This document shows positions 45,771 through 54,039 of a DNA stretch of 62,288 nt, one piece after another. The translations under genes and the position numbers were made by a program. Below the pieces are notes generated by a model, which was given only the letters and a program-made list of their open reading frames with translations, did not search any database and had not been told where the DNA came from. Origin of the DNA: Gemmatimonadota bacterium (lineage in GTDB: Bacteria; Gemmatimonadota; Gemmatimonadetes; Longimicrobiales; Gaopeijiaceae); NCBI GenBank assembly GCA_022822425.1, contig JAJEBS010000189.1, forward strand, positions 1 to 62,288. Direction: 5' to 3'. Every line of letters starts with the position of its first letter. Within the stretch, counting starts at the first letter, position 1.

Positions 45771-46673
45771 CTAATTACGGCCGGTCCCGACGGCCTCCTC
45801 GGCGGGCACGCCCGCGTCTACCGCCGCGAAGTCCAGCTCGCTGCCGCGCATGCTGTGCGGGATGAGGTACACCACCGTCATAACGAGCGCGGCCACTCCC
45901 ACGGTCACCCGGCCCGGCCCCGCCTTCCGTTTCGGCTTCACCCCCAGAGCGAACGCCGCGAAGACCCACACCACCCACATGATGAGCAGCTTGTTGTCGG
46001 TCAGGTCGTAGCCCCAGGGGAAGCCGGTCCAGTACTCCCCGAAGGCGTAGTTCTGGACGAAGGGGCCGAGCACCAGGCCGCCCACCGTCATCCCGATGAG
46101 GGTCACCCAGACGAGCGTCCGCATGTTGCCCGGAGCGAAGAGCGCCCCCAGGCCTGTGCGCATGCCGATCAGCACGGTGAAGAACATCGCGATCACATGT
46201 GAGATCAGCAGCGGGGCGGGAACCGGATCCTTGTAGCGGAGGATGATGTTGGCGTCCTCGCCCTGCTCGGCCGGGATGCGCACCGCGCCGCCCGCCGTCT
46301 CCAGCTCCACGTAGTACTCCATCTTGCCCGCGGCCGGCTGGACCGGCAGGTACGCCGCCAGCTCCGGACCCTCCTCCCCTTCCTCCACCGCCATCGCCAC
46401 CGTGGTGAAGTCGTCGCTGGTGGGGTAGCGCCGGTAGGTCATCGTGCCGCTCGCGCTTGCCCCCGGCCGGGGCAATGCAACCCGGGCGCGCTCGATGGTC
46501 TCCTGGCTCCGCACCAGCTCGTAGCGGTACGCATCGGCACCCACGGCGACCTCGCCGCGCAGCGGATAGGTGGGGCCGGTGCGGCGCTGGTAGATCGCGG
46601 CCCCGGCCATGATCAGGACCGCGCCCACCCAGAGCAGGGCTCCGCGCCAGCGTGAATGTCGGACGTTGTCCAT
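45771..46673 (-). CDS. hypothetical membrane protein with an extracytoplasmic domain
   Basis: This 300-residue protein has one N-terminal membrane helix (LLWVGAVLIMAGAAIY), then about 130 residues of beta-rich, probably periplasmic sequence, then four helices. NYAFGEYWTGFPWGYDLTDN is an aromatic loop before a helix, resembling loops of cytochrome-assembly proteins. I do not recognise a named family. ATG 46673 with GAGG is chosen; a GTG at 46679 is also possible. It lies 7 bp after the 187-residue membrane protein gene and 13 bp before the DUF2231-like gene, so the three are almost surely one transcript. Confidence 0.7.
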   Translation of the reverse strand: MDNVRHSRWRGALLWVGAVLIMAGAAIYQRRTGPTYPLRGEVAVGADAYRYELVRSQETIERARVALPRPGASASGTMTYRRYPTSDDFTTVAMAVEEGEEGPELAAYLPVQPAAGKMEYYVELETAGGAVRIPAEQGEDANIILRYKDPVPAPLLISHVIAMFFTVLIGMRTGLGALFAPGNMRTLVWVTLIGMTVGGLVLGPFVQNYAFGEYWTGFPWGYDLTDNKLLIMWVVWVFAAFALGVKPKRKAGPGRVTVGVAALVMTVVYLIPHSMRGSELDFAAVDAGVPAEEAVGTGRN

Positions 46674-46680
46674 CAGCACC

Positions 46681-47244
46681 TCACTCCGGCCAAAGCCAGC
46701 CGAACGTGCCCGCGGTCACAACCCCGTAGACCAGCCCGTCGAACATCGACTTGAGCGTCGTCGACCACTTCCGATGGTACCAGATCGAATTGAGCGGCAG
46801 CGCGACCGCGTAGCAGCAGAACGCCACCGTGCCCGCGAGGCGGAAGACCGTCAGATACTCCGCCCCGGGCGCCAGCGTGCGTCCGGCGACGTAGGCCACG
46901 ATCACCCCCACCACGACGCAGTAGACGAACCACTGCGCCAGGTTCCTGTTCATGCTCGTGAACGCGGCGGGGTCCGCCACCGTGAAGAAGGCGACGGGCC
47001 CCTTTGCCAGCTTCGCCTGGAACGCCTCCGACCTCATGACCTCGGGGCTCTCCGCGTGGGGGAAGAAGTAGTCGCCCGGCGCGAGGTTGGCGGGCCTCAG
47101 CGCATCCATCACGTCGTCTTCGCCCTCGATCCCGCTGAAGTCGTTCTTGTGATAGCCCAGGACCATGTGCATGACCGAGCTGGCGACGAAGACGAGCACG
47201 GCGGCGAGCAGAACCGGTAGCCAGAGGGCGAGAATGGGAACCAT
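46681..47244 (-). CDS. hypothetical membrane protein
   Basis: This 187-residue protein has about four membrane helices: the first at about 5-27 (ALWLPVLLAAVLVFVAS), then a soluble loop of 75 residues (GYHKNDFSGIEGEDDVMDAL), then three helices. A conserved-looking VMHMVLGYHKNDF and a C-terminal WYHRKWSTTLKSMFDG are notable. The family is unknown to me, although similar proteins occur in Acidobacteriota-like genomes as far as I recall. GGGAGATGCA precedes the ATG. It is the first gene of the three-membrane-protein cluster. Confidence 0.7.
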   Translation of the reverse strand: MVPILALWLPVLLAAVLVFVASSVMHMVLGYHKNDFSGIEGEDDVMDALRPANLAPGDYFFPHAESPEVMRSEAFQAKLAKGPVAFFTVADPAAFTSMNRNLAQWFVYCVVVGVIVAYVAGRTLAPGAEYLTVFRLAGTVAFCCYAVALPLNSIWYHRKWSTTLKSMFDGLVYGVVTAGTFGWLWPE

Positions 47245-47337
47245 TGCATCTCCCGGGGAGCAACTGCGGGGGAACCGGAAGCAAAGCTAACCCTGCCGCG
47301 CGCGCCGATCAAAAGCGCGATGCGCGCCGGAACCGGC

Positions 47338-48723
47338 TCAGCCACTCTCTGCCTGAATCTCCGCCGCGACCCGCTGCACGTCGTCCAGCACGCGCAGGAG
47401 GTTGCCGCTCCAGAGCATGCCGATCTCCTCCTCGCTGTAGCCCCGCCGGACCAGCTCCAGGGTGACGTTGAAGGTCTCCGAGGCGTCGTCCCACCCGGTG
47501 ACGCCCCCGCCTCCGTCGAAGTCCGAGCTGATGCCGACGTGCTCGAGCCCGATCAGCCCGACCATGTAGTCGATGTGGTCCACGAAATCGGCCACGTCCA
47601 CCGGCGGGGTGACCGGCGCCACTTCCATCGCGATCCGCTCCGCCGCCGCGTCCTGGACCATGCGCAGCCCGGCCTGGTAGGCCTCGCGCTCATCGGGGCT
47701 CATCGCCTGCAGCGCCATGAAGAAGGCGCGCCCGCGGCCGCCTCCGATGATCTCGAAGTCCATCTCCTCGGCGACCTCGGCGAGGACCATCTGCGAAGCC
47801 TGCTGGTACGCCTGGTTCTTGGGCCCGTCGACGTAGCCGCGGAAGGCCACGGTCTGGACCACGCCGCCGTTGTCCCGGAGCGCCATCAGCTGCTCGTCGT
47901 CCAGGTTGCGGCTGTGGTCGTTGAGTGCCCGCGCCGAGGAATGCGAGGCCATCACCGGGGCCCGGCTCAGCTCGAACACCTCCATGTTGGCCCGCTTCGA
48001 GGGATGCGAGATGTCGATCATGATGCCGACCCGGTTCAGCTCGGCCACCGCCTGCCGGCCGAGATCGCTCAGCCCGTCGTGGAGCCAGTCGTCCAGCGCC
48101 TCCCCGGTGTTGGAGTCGGCGAGCTGGCTGTGGCCGTTGTGGGCAAGCGACAGGTAGCGCGCGCCCCTCTCCTGAAACTCCTGGATGCGGCCGATATCCT
48201 CCCCGACCGGATATCCGTTCTCGACCCCGATCATGGCCACGCTGCGCCCCTCCCCCGCGATGCGGCGGACGTCGTCGGAGGTGAGGGCCAGCCCGATGCG
48301 TTCGGGGGCGATCTCCTCGGTGAGGCGGTGAATGGCGTCGAACTTGGCAATCGCCTGGTCGTAGGCTTCGGCGTACCCCGCCGGCGTCAGATCGCCCTGG
48401 CCCACGTAGACGATGAACCACGCCACGTCCAGCCCGCCCGCCTCCATCCTGGGCAGGTTCACCTGGGTGGGCAGGTCCATGGTGTAGTTGAGTTCGGCGG
48501 TGAAGTTGGCCGGGTTGATGTCGGCGTGGGTGTCGAGCGTGATGACGCGCTCGTGGATGCCGCGGGCGCGTTCCATCAGCTCCGCGTCGGCCTCGCTGCC
48601 CGCGTCGGCCTGCGGGGCGTTGGTGCACGCGCTCAGGCTCAACAGCAGAACGGGCGGAATGGCGTAGCGCGCAGAGTGAATGACGCCCTTCGGTGTGTGC
48701 CCTGTGGTGTGCCCTTCATACAT
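47338..48723 (-). CDS. exported M19-family (renal) dipeptidase
   Basis: This 461-residue zinc dipeptidase belongs to the membrane dipeptidase family, which cleaves dipeptides including those with D-residues. The first metal motif is LDTHADIN (HxD), a further His/Asp pair lies in MIDISHPS, and SSHSSARAL and ISSDFDGGG are typical C-terminal family motifs. A lipoprotein signal ends LSLSAC (Cys33). GGGAGG precedes the ATG. Its place behind LdcA, Mpl and an M30-like protease suggests use of peptides released from murein or proteins. Confidence 0.92.
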   Translation of the reverse strand: MYEGHTTGHTPKGVIHSARYAIPPVLLLSLSACTNAPQADAGSEADAELMERARGIHERVITLDTHADINPANFTAELNYTMDLPTQVNLPRMEAGGLDVAWFIVYVGQGDLTPAGYAEAYDQAIAKFDAIHRLTEEIAPERIGLALTSDDVRRIAGEGRSVAMIGVENGYPVGEDIGRIQEFQERGARYLSLAHNGHSQLADSNTGEALDDWLHDGLSDLGRQAVAELNRVGIMIDISHPSKRANMEVFELSRAPVMASHSSARALNDHSRNLDDEQLMALRDNGGVVQTVAFRGYVDGPKNQAYQQASQMVLAEVAEEMDFEIIGGGRGRAFFMALQAMSPDEREAYQAGLRMVQDAAAERIAMEVAPVTPPVDVADFVDHIDYMVGLIGLEHVGISSDFDGGGGVTGWDDASETFNVTLELVRRGYSEEEIGMLWSGNLLRVLDDVQRVAAEIQAESG

Positions 48724-48818
48724 CGGTGCCTCCCTTGGCCGGCCGGATCACGGATGCCAGCCAAATTAGCACCCGAGGCGGCGACTCGCTCGCACGCGCC
48801 TCCGGGGCACGCGGGCTG

Positions 48819-51416
48819 TTACGGCTCCGGCTGGGAAATGCGCGCCACGATCACCCGGGCGGACGGCGGAATGTCGAAGTAGAACGCGGCTCCGTTTCCG
48901 GCGCCGCGCGCGCGGAAGTCGTGGATGCGGAAACCGCTGGCAGCCAGCCGGCCGTCGAAGGTGCGGGTTCCCGAGGTGGCCAGAGGCACGGCGATCGGCG
49001 CGAAGTCGTCGGCGGTGTCTTCCCCGACGGTGGTCACCGGCCAAGGGTAGAAGCCGGGCGGGTCGGGCTGACTGAAGACTTCCGTCGCGGTCGGGAAATC
49101 GTAGGTGGTGAAATGGGGCACACCGGCGCCCGCCGCGCTCTCGCTCCCGGCGAAGGTCATGGCGATGGCGTGGTCGATCAGCAACTCCTCCATCGGCCTG
49201 CCGGTGACGGCGGCGAGGCCCGCGACCCCGGCCGTGGTCAGCGAGTCGTTCAGTTCGCGCATGAAGCGCTCATCCGCCGCCGCAGTGCCGGTCCCAACCA
49301 CCCAGTCCCTCAGGAAGCGGTGGAAATGCCAGCCCGACCCGTACACGTCCCCGATCTCTCCACCTCCGTAATGGAAACTGAGCGCGCTCGAATCCGGGGA
49401 GATCGCAAAGACGGTGCGCGCCATCGCGGTAAAGGTCCCGTAGGCCTCGGCCCGGGCGTTGCCGCCGGTCGACCGGAACGCGTTGCGCAGATCCTCTCCC
49501 GTAACGCGATCCCTCATGGCGGGCCCGCCGGCGCGCTGCCACGCCAGGCGCGAGGACACTTCCTTGGCGATGTCGGCGGTCCCTTCTTCGATCCAGAAGG
49601 GATGGAATCGGCTGGCACTTCTTCTGCGATATCCCTTGTACAGCGAGCTCACGTGCTTCATCTCGTGCACCATCGTGCCCAGCGCCCAGAAGTCGTTGCC
49701 GCCGATGTCGTCGATGGACTCGGCGCCGAAGTGGATCAGCTCCATTTCGTTCGACGCCGGACAACTGGTCCGCGACAGCGTCATGTCGGCGGACCACACG
49801 TAGGCCAGGGTGGCGCCGGGCAGGTCGGGACGGATGAGAACGTTCACGATGCCGTCCCCGTTCACGTCGCTCACGCCGCCGAAATACCGCTCGATCACCT
49901 CTGCTCCGTAATCGGCATAGTAGTCGAGGATCCGCCGGACATTGTCGCGCGAAGAGGTTGTCTGGTATTCGTAGAAGGCCAGATGCTCGTTTTCGGCGAC
50001 CAGCCTGGCGGTGACCGTGGTGTCGACGGTGCAGCTGCTGGCGAACGCGTCGCCGAGACGGATGGTCAGTTCCTCGGGCGCCCGGCCTCTCCCGGCCCCG
50101 CCGCCGGTTGCCTGCGCCACCTGTTGCGAGAGATCCGGGAGAATCGGGAGAGGCCCCTCCGCCGACAGGCGTTCCACCAGCTCGGCCTCGCTCCGGCGCA
50201 GGCGCGCGTGGCTCCGGGCGTAGGCGCGTTCCCGTTCGATCAGTTCGTCCAGCCAGGGGCCTCCGATGGAAGCCGCCTCCTGGCGCGTGCCGCTGCGCGC
50301 CCGCTCCGAGCTCGCCACCATGGCCGCGGCGGACCCCGTGAAGCTCCCGGCGACGCTGAGTCCCACATCGTAGAGCCGGGGACTCTCCGGCGTCTCGGTT
50401 CCCACCATGGTGACGCGATAGTAGGCGCCCGCCCGCGGAGCCCGGACGAAGAAGCCGCACTCCCCGCGCTCGCCCGCGCGGAAGACCTGATAGTCTCCTT
50501 CATCGAGGCCCAGCGCGCCCTCGCACACGCGCAGCGAAAGCGCCGCGCTCGCCCGCCTTCCCTGCGCGTTCCTCACGCTGACGCGGAATTCCGTGAAGCC
50601 CACCGCACGCGGCGTGCCGGTGATCAGCCCGTTGCTCGTGAAGGCCAGTCCCTCGGGGAGGCGCGTCCCGCCTTCGAGGCTCCACACGAGACCCTCGGTC
50701 GTGCCGCCGCGCGCGACCAGCTGCTGAGCGTAGGGGATGGCGACGCGGCCGACGTCCAGTGAGTCGGAAGCGATGAACAGGTCCGCGGCGCCGACGAAGT
50801 CGTGCTGGAGGTTCTGTCCCGTCGAAATGGTCTGAGTGAAGGTGGTTGCGTCGAAGGCGAAACCGGCGGTAGTCAGCAGAGATACGGTGTACTCGCCCGG
50901 CCGCAGCGCCACGAACTCATAGCGGCCGCTGGCGTCGGTCGTGTCCGCCGCCTCCTGCAGGCCGGTCATGCCGAGCGCGATGCCCTCCACCGGTTCCGGC
51001 TGACTGCCCTGGGTCACCGCGAGCACCCTGCCTCTGATGGAGGAGGTGCGCAGATACTCGCCGGGAAAGTCCGCGCGCACTTGCTGCCCGGCGGACGTGA
51101 TGGTGATCGATGCGGTGGTCCGCGAGAAGGTCACGTCGTTGGGGATCCCGCTCGCGAGCGTCACGGTGTGCGATCCCGCAGGCACCGAGACGAACTGGAA
51201 GCCACCGTCGGCGCCCGTCGCGGTCGACTGGGCGGCGGCACCAGTCAGCGACACCAGCACGCCCGGGAGCGGCGCGCCCTCGACCGTCACCTGGCCGATG
51301 ACCGTGCCCGTAAGGGCGGGCGGCAGCGGGGCCGGATCGACCGTGCCGCCATCGCCGCCGCAGCTGGCGGCCAGGAGCCCGGAAAGCGCCCCCGCCAGCA
51401 GTCCTCGCCATCTCAT
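48819..51416 (-). CDS. exported M30-like metalloprotease with carboxypeptidase-regulatory-like domains
   Basis: This 865-residue protein has a lipoprotein signal (LLAASCGGDG), two CarboxypepD_reg-like beta domains (about 35-190; GVLVSLTGAAAQSTATGADG, GRYEFVALRPGEYTVSL), a putative Ig-type domain (LPEGLAFTSNGLITGTPRA), and a C-terminal protease part. The latter has the zinc motif HEMKH at about 585 and a following Glu in WIEEGTADI, as in hyicolysin-type (M30) peptidases. It should cut proteins outside the cytoplasm. ATG 51416 follows GGAGAT; an upstream start at 51473 lacks such a site. It lies between LdcA and the M19 dipeptidase. Confidence 0.82.
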   Translation of the reverse strand: MRWRGLLAGALSGLLAASCGGDGGTVDPAPLPPALTGTVIGQVTVEGAPLPGVLVSLTGAAAQSTATGADGGFQFVSVPAGSHTVTLASGIPNDVTFSRTTASITITSAGQQVRADFPGEYLRTSSIRGRVLAVTQGSQPEPVEGIALGMTGLQEAADTTDASGRYEFVALRPGEYTVSLLTTAGFAFDATTFTQTISTGQNLQHDFVGAADLFIASDSLDVGRVAIPYAQQLVARGGTTEGLVWSLEGGTRLPEGLAFTSNGLITGTPRAVGFTEFRVSVRNAQGRRASAALSLRVCEGALGLDEGDYQVFRAGERGECGFFVRAPRAGAYYRVTMVGTETPESPRLYDVGLSVAGSFTGSAAAMVASSERARSGTRQEAASIGGPWLDELIERERAYARSHARLRRSEAELVERLSAEGPLPILPDLSQQVAQATGGGAGRGRAPEELTIRLGDAFASSCTVDTTVTARLVAENEHLAFYEYQTTSSRDNVRRILDYYADYGAEVIERYFGGVSDVNGDGIVNVLIRPDLPGATLAYVWSADMTLSRTSCPASNEMELIHFGAESIDDIGGNDFWALGTMVHEMKHVSSLYKGYRRRSASRFHPFWIEEGTADIAKEVSSRLAWQRAGGPAMRDRVTGEDLRNAFRSTGGNARAEAYGTFTAMARTVFAISPDSSALSFHYGGGEIGDVYGSGWHFHRFLRDWVVGTGTAAADERFMRELNDSLTTAGVAGLAAVTGRPMEELLIDHAIAMTFAGSESAAGAGVPHFTTYDFPTATEVFSQPDPPGFYPWPVTTVGEDTADDFAPIAVPLATSGTRTFDGRLAASGFRIHDFRARGAGNGAAFYFDIPPSARVIVARISQPEP

Positions 51417-51552
51417 TGACAGATCTCCGATATCGGCTTGTTTCGCAGCGTTGAAGGATATGACGAAGGACAATCCGTCCCTCCGGCGTCTCCGAAGTTA
51501 CTCATTCGGGCCCCGGCGCGCGCGGCCAGGCAAGGATCGGTGCCAGCCGGAC

Positions 51553-52491
51553 TCACCTCGGCTGCGTGCCCGGCTCCGTCACCGTGAGGGTGGCCGCATC
51601 CGCGTCCAGGCGCGCCATGGCGAGCACGGGGATCGTGCAGTTGTGCTCCGTGTGACCGAAGGGCAGGTCGGTGACCGAGGGGGCGCCGAGCCGGCCGGCG
51701 AACTCCGCGAGCACGGCGGTGATGGCGTCGGAGCCATCGCGCACTCCGGTAAACCGTCCGAAGGCGAGTCCCGCGACGCCGTCCAGAACGCCGGCGCGCA
51801 GCAGTTGGTGCAGCATCCGGTCCACCCTGTAGGCGGGCTCCCCCACGTCCTCGAGGAACAGGATGCGGGCGCGGGCGGAGACGGCATCCCGCGACCCGCA
51901 AAGAGAGGCCAGGATCGCGAGATTCCCGCCGATGAGCCTCCCCTCCGCGCTCCCTCCCCGCAGCGCATGGGGCGCGGGATCTTCGGGGCGGGAAGACAGC
52001 CGTCCCGGAGCTTCTCCGGAGAAGAGCGCGGCACGGAACGACGCCTCGGTTTCCGGCGGGAAGTCGGCTCCGGGGTGGGGTCCGTGGAGGGAGACGACGC
52101 CTGCTCGCGCATGCATGGCGTGAATGTTGGTGTTGTCGCTGAAGCCCATGAAGGGGATGGGGTCGCGACGCTGACGGGAGAGATCCAGCCCGTCGAGGAT
52201 GCGCAGCGTCCCGTACCCGCCCCGGAGCGCCCACACCGCGCCGGTTGCCGGGTCATCGAAGGCGGCCTGCAGGTCCGCGAGCCGCTCCTCGTCGCTTCCG
52301 GCCAGGTAGCCCCGCCGGCGGGCGGCCGCCGGGTACACGACCGGTTCCAGCTCGAGCCTCCGGCAGCGGTCGATGGCCTTGTCGAGGATACCGGGCCCGA
52401 GCGGCCCCGCCGGGGCCACCAGCGCCACCCGGGCGCCGGGGCGGAGTGCTCGCGGCCGGAGCGGCGGGGCGTCGGGGTCCATCCCGGTCAT
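51553..52491 (-). CDS. ldcA: LD-carboxypeptidase (S66 family)
   Basis: LdcA removes the terminal D-alanine from murein tetrapeptides in the cytoplasm, yielding the tripeptide that Mpl reuses. This 312-residue enzyme has the S66 triad: Ser in GFSDNT, Glu in FLEDVGE and His in FGHTEHN. GGYGTLRILD is the conserved loop before the nucleophile. There is no signal peptide. Its ATG overlaps the stop of the mpl gene by 4 bp (ATGA), so the two successive steps are coupled at the level of translation. The nearest distant relatives include microcin-immunity MccF proteins, but the neighbourhood favours LdcA. Confidence 0.92.
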   Translation of the reverse strand: MTGMDPDAPPLRPRALRPGARVALVAPAGPLGPGILDKAIDRCRRLELEPVVYPAAARRRGYLAGSDEERLADLQAAFDDPATGAVWALRGGYGTLRILDGLDLSRQRRDPIPFMGFSDNTNIHAMHARAGVVSLHGPHPGADFPPETEASFRAALFSGEAPGRLSSRPEDPAPHALRGGSAEGRLIGGNLAILASLCGSRDAVSARARILFLEDVGEPAYRVDRMLHQLLRAGVLDGVAGLAFGRFTGVRDGSDAITAVLAEFAGRLGAPSVTDLPFGHTEHNCTIPVLAMARLDADAATLTVTEPGTQPR

Positions 52492-54002
52492 CCGCGCGCC
52501 CGTCTCCCGCTCGGTGCCGAGCCGCCGTAGCGGGGTGCGATCCCGGAGGCGCCTGGAGCACCTTCGACATCGCCCGCGGCCAGCCCGGCAAGCAGCCGCT
52601 CGTGGATGCCTCCGAACCCCCCGTTGGACATGATCAGCACCACGTCGCCGGCGCGCGCCCCGCGGATGATGCGGCTGACGATGCCGTCAACTGCCGGTTC
52701 GTAGTCGGCTTCGATGCCCCGGGCGCGCAGCGACGCGATCAGCTGCTCCGGGTCCAGCCGGGTGGCCTCGTCGTAGCGTTCGGGGCGGAAGAGCCCGGCC
52801 ACGATGGCGTGGTCGGCCTTCCCGAGCGCCGTCCCGTAGGCCTCCTGGAATTCCCGCCGCTGCGCGGTGTAGCTGCGGGGCTCGAAGACGGCGATCAGCC
52901 GCCGGCCGCGGAACCGCTGCCGCGCCGCCTCCAGGGTGGCCGCGACCGCGGTGGGGTGGTGCGCGAAGTCGTCGACCACGGTGACGCCCCCCGCCTCCCC
53001 CCGCACCTCCATGCGGCGGCGGACGCCCCGGAAGGTGCGCAGACCCTCGCGGATCGCGTCCCACGGCGCGCCCGCCGCGGCTGCCGCCGCCATCGCCGCC
53101 AGGCCGTTCAGGACGTTGAAATCCCCCGCGAGCCGCATCTCCACCTCCCCCAGCATCTCCCCGTCCCGCCGAACCGCGAAGCGGGTGCCCGCCTCCCCAC
53201 AGCATATTCGCTCGGCCCGCCAGCGCGGATGCGAAGGTGCGCCTTCCGCGGTCGGCATCCCGGTGTCCAACGGACCGATGCCGAACGACTGCACCGGCGC
53301 GCGCGACACCCCGCACATCGCGCGCAGCGCCGGAGAATCCCAGCCCGCCACCAGCGTTCCCGCCCGCGGCACCAGGTTGATGAAGCGTTCGAAGGCGAAG
53401 TGGTAGGCGATGTCGTCGCGGAAGATGTCGGCGTGGTCGAACTCGACGTTGCTCACTACCGCCGTCCAGGGCAGGTAGTGCCACATCTTGGGACCCTTGT
53501 CGAAGTACGCCGTATCGTACTCGTCGGCTTCGATGACGAAGACCTGGGAGTCCGTAAGCCGGAACGAGACGCCGAAGTCCTCCGGGATGCCTCCGATGAG
53601 AAACGAGGGCTCGAGCGCCGCGGCCTCCAGCAGCCATGCTACCAGGCTCGCGGTGGTGGTCTTGCCATGGGTGCCGGCCACCGCGACCACGTGGCGGCCC
53701 TCCAGAAACCGCTCCTTGATCACGGCAGCCGCCGACGTGTATCGGAGCCGCCGGTCCAGGACTTCCTCGAGCTCCGGGTTGCCCCGGCTGATCGCGTTGC
53801 CCACCACGACCACGTCCGGGTCGCCGGCCAGATTGGCCGGATCGTACCGGTCCGCGTACTCGATGCCCAGATCGTCGAGCATCAGCGACATGGGGGGATA
53901 GACGCCCTGGTCGGATCCGGTCACCCGGTCGCCCTTCGCGCGCAGGAGCCCGGCGAGCGAAGCCATCGCGGTGCCCGCGATCCCGATCAGATGATAGTGC
54001 AT
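52488..54002 (-). CDS. mpl: UDP-MurNAc:L-Ala-gamma-D-Glu-meso-DAP ligase (Mpl)
   Basis: Mpl attaches recycled tripeptide to UDP-MurNAc, using ATP. The 504-residue protein has the three Mur-ligase domains: an N-terminal Rossmann domain (HYHLIGIAGTAMASLAGLL), the ATP-binding centre with P-loop AGTHGKTTTAS (about 108-118) and the C-terminal domain. The pattern PEDFGVSFRL and VIEADEYDTAYFDKG (after the P-loop) are typical of Mpl rather than MurC. The start at 54002 (MHYHLIGIAG) fits family N-termini. It implies meso-DAP peptidoglycan. It overlaps ldcA by 4 bp and follows the CPBP protease gene after 37 bp. Confidence 0.95.
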   Translation of the reverse strand: MHYHLIGIAGTAMASLAGLLRAKGDRVTGSDQGVYPPMSLMLDDLGIEYADRYDPANLAGDPDVVVVGNAISRGNPELEEVLDRRLRYTSAAAVIKERFLEGRHVVAVAGTHGKTTTASLVAWLLEAAALEPSFLIGGIPEDFGVSFRLTDSQVFVIEADEYDTAYFDKGPKMWHYLPWTAVVSNVEFDHADIFRDDIAYHFAFERFINLVPRAGTLVAGWDSPALRAMCGVSRAPVQSFGIGPLDTGMPTAEGAPSHPRWRAERICCGEAGTRFAVRRDGEMLGEVEMRLAGDFNVLNGLAAMAAAAAAGAPWDAIREGLRTFRGVRRRMEVRGEAGGVTVVDDFAHHPTAVAATLEAARQRFRGRRLIAVFEPRSYTAQRREFQEAYGTALGKADHAIVAGLFRPERYDEATRLDPEQLIASLRARGIEADYEPAVDGIVSRIIRGARAGDVVLIMSNGGFGGIHERLLAGLAAGDVEGAPGASGIAPRYGGSAPSGRRARG

Positions 54003-54039
54003 GACGTCTCGGAGGGCCTCGCGGTGTCCGCCCCCGGCA

